From Halovenus marina (GTDB lineage Archaea; Halobacteriota; Halobacteria; Halobacteriales; Haloarculaceae), in the NCBI RefSeq assembly GCF_051414115.1, contig NZ_JBLKNZ010000001.1, positions 1,674,001-1,738,000 on the forward strand: a stretch of DNA of 64,000 bases. The letters run 5' to 3'. Shown in pieces: positions 61,782 to 64,000 of this stretch (its first letter is position 1; every line of letters begins with the position of its first letter). Position numbers and translations under genes: made by a program. The notes under the pieces were generated by a model. The model had not been told where the DNA came from, did not search any database, and saw only the letters and a program-made list of their open reading frames with translations.

Positions 61782-62894
61782 CTACGGCAACGACCGAACC
61801 TCACCGGGTCGTTTCGGCTCACCCGCCTCCGCGCTGGCCACGGCCGCGAACGTCAGTTCTAGCGTTTCGAGGTTGTTCCGCGCGCTGTGACTCGGTTCGC
61901 GGTCCTCCTCGATCGCACACAGCAGTTCGGCCATCGCGCCGTGGAACCCGTCCGGGAACCAGGTCCCCTCCAAGTCGGGCGAACCGTACCCCTCCTCGGT
62001 GTATATCGTGACCGATTGTTCCTCGAGGTCAGGTCCTTCACTCTTGAGCGTTCCCGTACTGCCGGTGACGACCGTTCGGTCCTCGGGGCCGAGTTTCGTA
62101 TCGCCGTCGAAGGTGAGCGTCGCCTGCGCCTCGTCGAACTCGACGACAGCAGCGCCGGTCAGCGGCGGCGTCGCCTCCTGGCTGGGTGAGCGCTCGTAGT
62201 TCGCAAACACCTGCTGGGGCTGTTTGTCGACGAGACAGGTGAGCATGTCGAACCAGTGGATCCCGAAATCGTAGAGGATGATGTGTTCGACTGCGTCTAG
62301 CTCCTCGACGTCGCCGATCCAGTTGTGGTCCCAGTGTACGTTGCAACTCACGCCGTGAACAGTTCCGATGGCACCGTCTTCGACTGCCTGTCGCATGTAA
62401 CTGTAGTGTGGTGCCCATCGCCCGTTCTGGTTGACGGCGAGTTTCATCCCCTTCTCGTCTGCGAGAGCGACCAGACGCTCAGCGGTGTCTAGCTCCTCGG
62501 CGAAGGGCTTCTGGCTGAGAACGTGTTTCCCCGCAGCGAGTGCGTCCTCGACGATTCCGACCCGCTGATCGGGATGTGTCGTCACGTCGACCACGTCCAC
62601 GTCGTCCCGGTCCAGCACGTCACGGTAGTCCTCGTAGATAGCCGCGTCTGTCAGGTCAAACTCGTCCTTTCTGTCCTCCGCTTTCGACCGCGTTCGGTTG
62701 CAAAGCGCCACGATATCGTAGCCCGCGCTCGTGTACGCTTCGAGATGCTGTTCGCTGATCCCGCCGGTTCCGATGAGTGCGATCCCCGGATCGGAGGATT
62801 GCACCTCGCTGGGACGATACTCGTATTCCGGCGGATCGATCTCCGGCAGGTCGACGACGTCGGCCAGTCCGTAGTCGTCCTCGTCGTCGGTCAT
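61782..62894 (-). CDS. Gfo/Idh/MocA family oxidoreductase
   Basis: The 370-residue protein has the NAD-binding IALIGTGGISEQHLEAYTSA (about 33-52), the typical HVLSQKPFAEELDTAERLVA with EKP-like QKP, and NQNGRWAPHYSYMRQAVEDG. Here the EKP motif is QKP. Enzymes of this family oxidise sugars, often at C3. It overlaps the next gene by 4 nt. Confidence 0.88.
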   Translation of the reverse strand: MTDDEDDYGLADVVDLPEIDPPEYEYRPSEVQSSDPGIALIGTGGISEQHLEAYTSAGYDIVALCNRTRSKAEDRKDEFDLTDAAIYEDYRDVLDRDDVDVVDVTTHPDQRVGIVEDALAAGKHVLSQKPFAEELDTAERLVALADEKGMKLAVNQNGRWAPHYSYMRQAVEDGAIGTVHGVSCNVHWDHNWIGDVEELDAVEHIILYDFGIHWFDMLTCLVDKQPQQVFANYERSPSQEATPPLTGAAVVEFDEAQATLTFDGDTKLGPEDRTVVTGSTGTLKSEGPDLEEQSVTIYTEEGYGSPDLEGTWFPDGFHGAMAELLCAIEEDREPSHSARNNLETLELTFAAVASAEAGEPKRPGEVRSLP

Positions 62895-64000
62895 AGCATC
62901 ACTTCCGCACCTCGTTCGGCACTCTCAGTGACCGCGTCGGTGATCCGCTGGGCGTCGCGGTTCAGGGCAGGGCGAAGCGGGCCGTACTCGACCGGTTCGC
63001 CTCGCTCCATCCGGTCGAGCATGTACTGGACGGGGTTCTCCATCGGCGGCGATATCTCGTCGAGTTCCACCTCGTATCCCTCCGGCGTGTCCGCGTCCTG
63101 CACCCGAACCGTCTCGCTGTAGTCGTAACTCGCGATCGTTCCCTCGGTGCCGACGAGGACGAACCCACACTGTGGCTGTGGCTGGTCGATCCACGGGTCG
63201 GTAAATGTCCCCCATCGACTCTCGAACTTCGAGAGCCCTGTTTCGTACTTGGCGACCGCGATGCAGTGGGTGTCCACGTCCATGTGGTCGGGGTAGAACG
63301 CATCCGCAGTCACGGACACGGGCAGTTCTCCGCCACGGAACCACGTGCCCAGCGTCGTGCCGTACCCGAGATAGTCGATGAGCGACCCGCCTCCCTTCTC
63401 GGGGTCGTGCCACCAGGCGCGGTCACCGCGGTCGCGGGCCTCGACGTTCTCGATCGGACCGCCGCCGTCCAGGTCGCCCATGAAGTGCATCTCGCCTTCG
63501 TCGCCGTACTCGACTTCGGTGAACCGCTGGCCGCCGCGGTTGCCGTTGTAGTAGTGGACCTCGATGAGTTCGCCGATGCGGCCCTCGTCGACGAGGCGTT
63601 TGGCCGTCCGGTGGGTCGGGTACCACGCGAGCGGCCAGTTGACGGCGAGTTCGCCCGCAGACCCATCCATGGCGTCCATCGCACGCTCACACTCCTCGAC
63701 TGACGTCGCGAACGGCTTTTCGAGTTGCACAGACACGTCGTACTCGGCGAGATTCTCGACCCACTCGGCGTGCTCTGTCGGGACGGGACAGGTGATCACC
63801 AGGTCGACGTCGGTCGACTCCAGACAGCGCTCGTGGTCGGTGAACACCTGATCGTCGTCGAGGTCGAACTGCTCGGCGGTGGTCTCCAGTGAAAGTGTCG
63901 CGATCTCCGGGTTCTCGTCACAGATCGCGGCGATCCTTGCGTCGGGGTGGTCTTCGACGTATCCCAACTGGTCTCCCATGTGAAAGTGTGCGAAGTTGAT
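62891..64000 (-). CDS. Gfo/Idh/MocA family oxidoreductase (cut by window edge)
   Basis: The frame continues past the right edge. The visible 369 residues begin INFAHFHMGDQLGYVEDHPD, missing the first strand of the Rossmann fold. VSVQLEKPFATSVEECERAM contains the EKP motif, and AVNWPLAWYPTHRTAKRLVD follows. An internal ATG at 63979 is not the true start. It is the first of two paired oxidoreductases on this strand. Confidence 0.85.
   Translation of the reverse strand: MNFAHFHMGDQLGYVEDHPDARIAAICDENPEIATLSLETTAEQFDLDDDQVFTDHERCLESTDVDLVITCPVPTEHAEWVENLAEYDVSVQLEKPFATSVEECERAMDAMDGSAGELAVNWPLAWYPTHRTAKRLVDEGRIGELIEVHYYNGNRGGQRFTEVEYGDEGEMHFMGDLDGGGPIENVEARDRGDRAWWHDPEKGGGSLIDYLGYGTTLGTWFRGGELPVSVTADAFYPDHMDVDTHCIAVAKYETGLSKFESRWGTFTDPWIDQPQPQCGFVLVGTEGTIASYDYSETVRVQDADTPEGYEVELDEISPPMENPVQYMLDRMERGEPVEYGPLRPALNRDAQRITDAVTESAERGAEVML

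Noticed and set aside
1..64000. tRNA, rRNA and CRISPR genes.
   Set aside because: I scanned the gene gaps by eye for tRNA-like arms and regularly spaced repeats and saw none. Only tRNAscan-type and repeat searches could exclude them fully.

Overview
The window is chromosomal DNA from a haloarchaeon (class Halobacteria); I cannot fix the genus. The evidence is a GC-rich sequence, strongly acidic predicted proteins, archaea-only information-processing genes (S17e, TFS, NAC, RNase P Rpp30, a COG1325 exosome-associated protein, TrmI), F420 biosynthesis (CofD), Tat-type lipoproteins, a PGF-CTERM surface protein, and many genes with a TATA-like box about 27 nt upstream of the start codon, as expected for leaderless haloarchaeal mRNAs. 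I see no rRNA, tRNA, CRISPR array or intact insertion sequence.

Layout. 1-2.4 kb: an edge fragment, a split-barrel flavin protein, a small zinc ribbon and a CBS-domain site-2 protease. 2.4-6.0 kb (minus): S17e, then four genes overlapping by 4 nt (CofD, a Dus-like TIM barrel, a CitG-like protein, DUF447). 6.2-10 kb (plus): a small membrane protein, a catalytically dead-looking dual-specificity phosphatase, an HD hydrolase, an amidohydrolase and a UspA protein. 10-14.7 kb (minus): a biotin-dependent acyl-CoA carboxylase operon (PccB, PccX, PccA) followed by its biotin ligase. 14.8-18.6 kb (minus): trpC-trpB-trpA plus the ADH synthase of the archaeal shikimate route, behind a palindromic operator candidate. 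18.7-26.4 kb: an alkyltransferase-like protein with Asp in place of the acceptor Cys, a YgfZ homologue, a PGF-CTERM surface protein, a sulfatase-fold protein, an MFS carrier and an ABC exporter.

26.5-32.4 kb: a membrane protein with a cysteine-rich tail, TFS, NAC-TrmI, and an 883-residue Tat lipoprotein with six PKD domains and two chitin-binding-like modules. Two 77-bp MITE-like elements lie here. 32.4-38.6 kb: gamma-glutamylcysteine ligase, an Rpp30/exosome operon, UspA, a NUDIX protein with a coupled 23-codon leader, and a ParA/MinD-like ATPase beside a RecA-fold protein without a P-loop. 38.7-54.7 kb: pyrBI, cupin, aldo-keto reductase, SlyD-like FKBP, CYTH, HD, PurK, an Agl23-like membrane protein, a RuvC-like protein, a flavin reductase, a PF03706 membrane protein, a COG1107 RecJ-like protein and ThyX.

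54.7-64 kb looks like a catabolic island. It has a complete BMP-type ABC importer (binding lipoprotein, double ATPase, two permeases) behind an operator-like palindrome, then a PF07090 amidotransferase-fold protein, a sugar isomerase/epimerase-like TIM barrel and two Gfo/Idh/MocA oxidoreductases, the last cut by the window edge. I infer uptake and oxidative breakdown of a sugar, polyol or nucleoside. The least explained material is the CofD quartet, this island, the two proteins that lost catalytic residues, and the structured gap at 31.9-32.4 kb.
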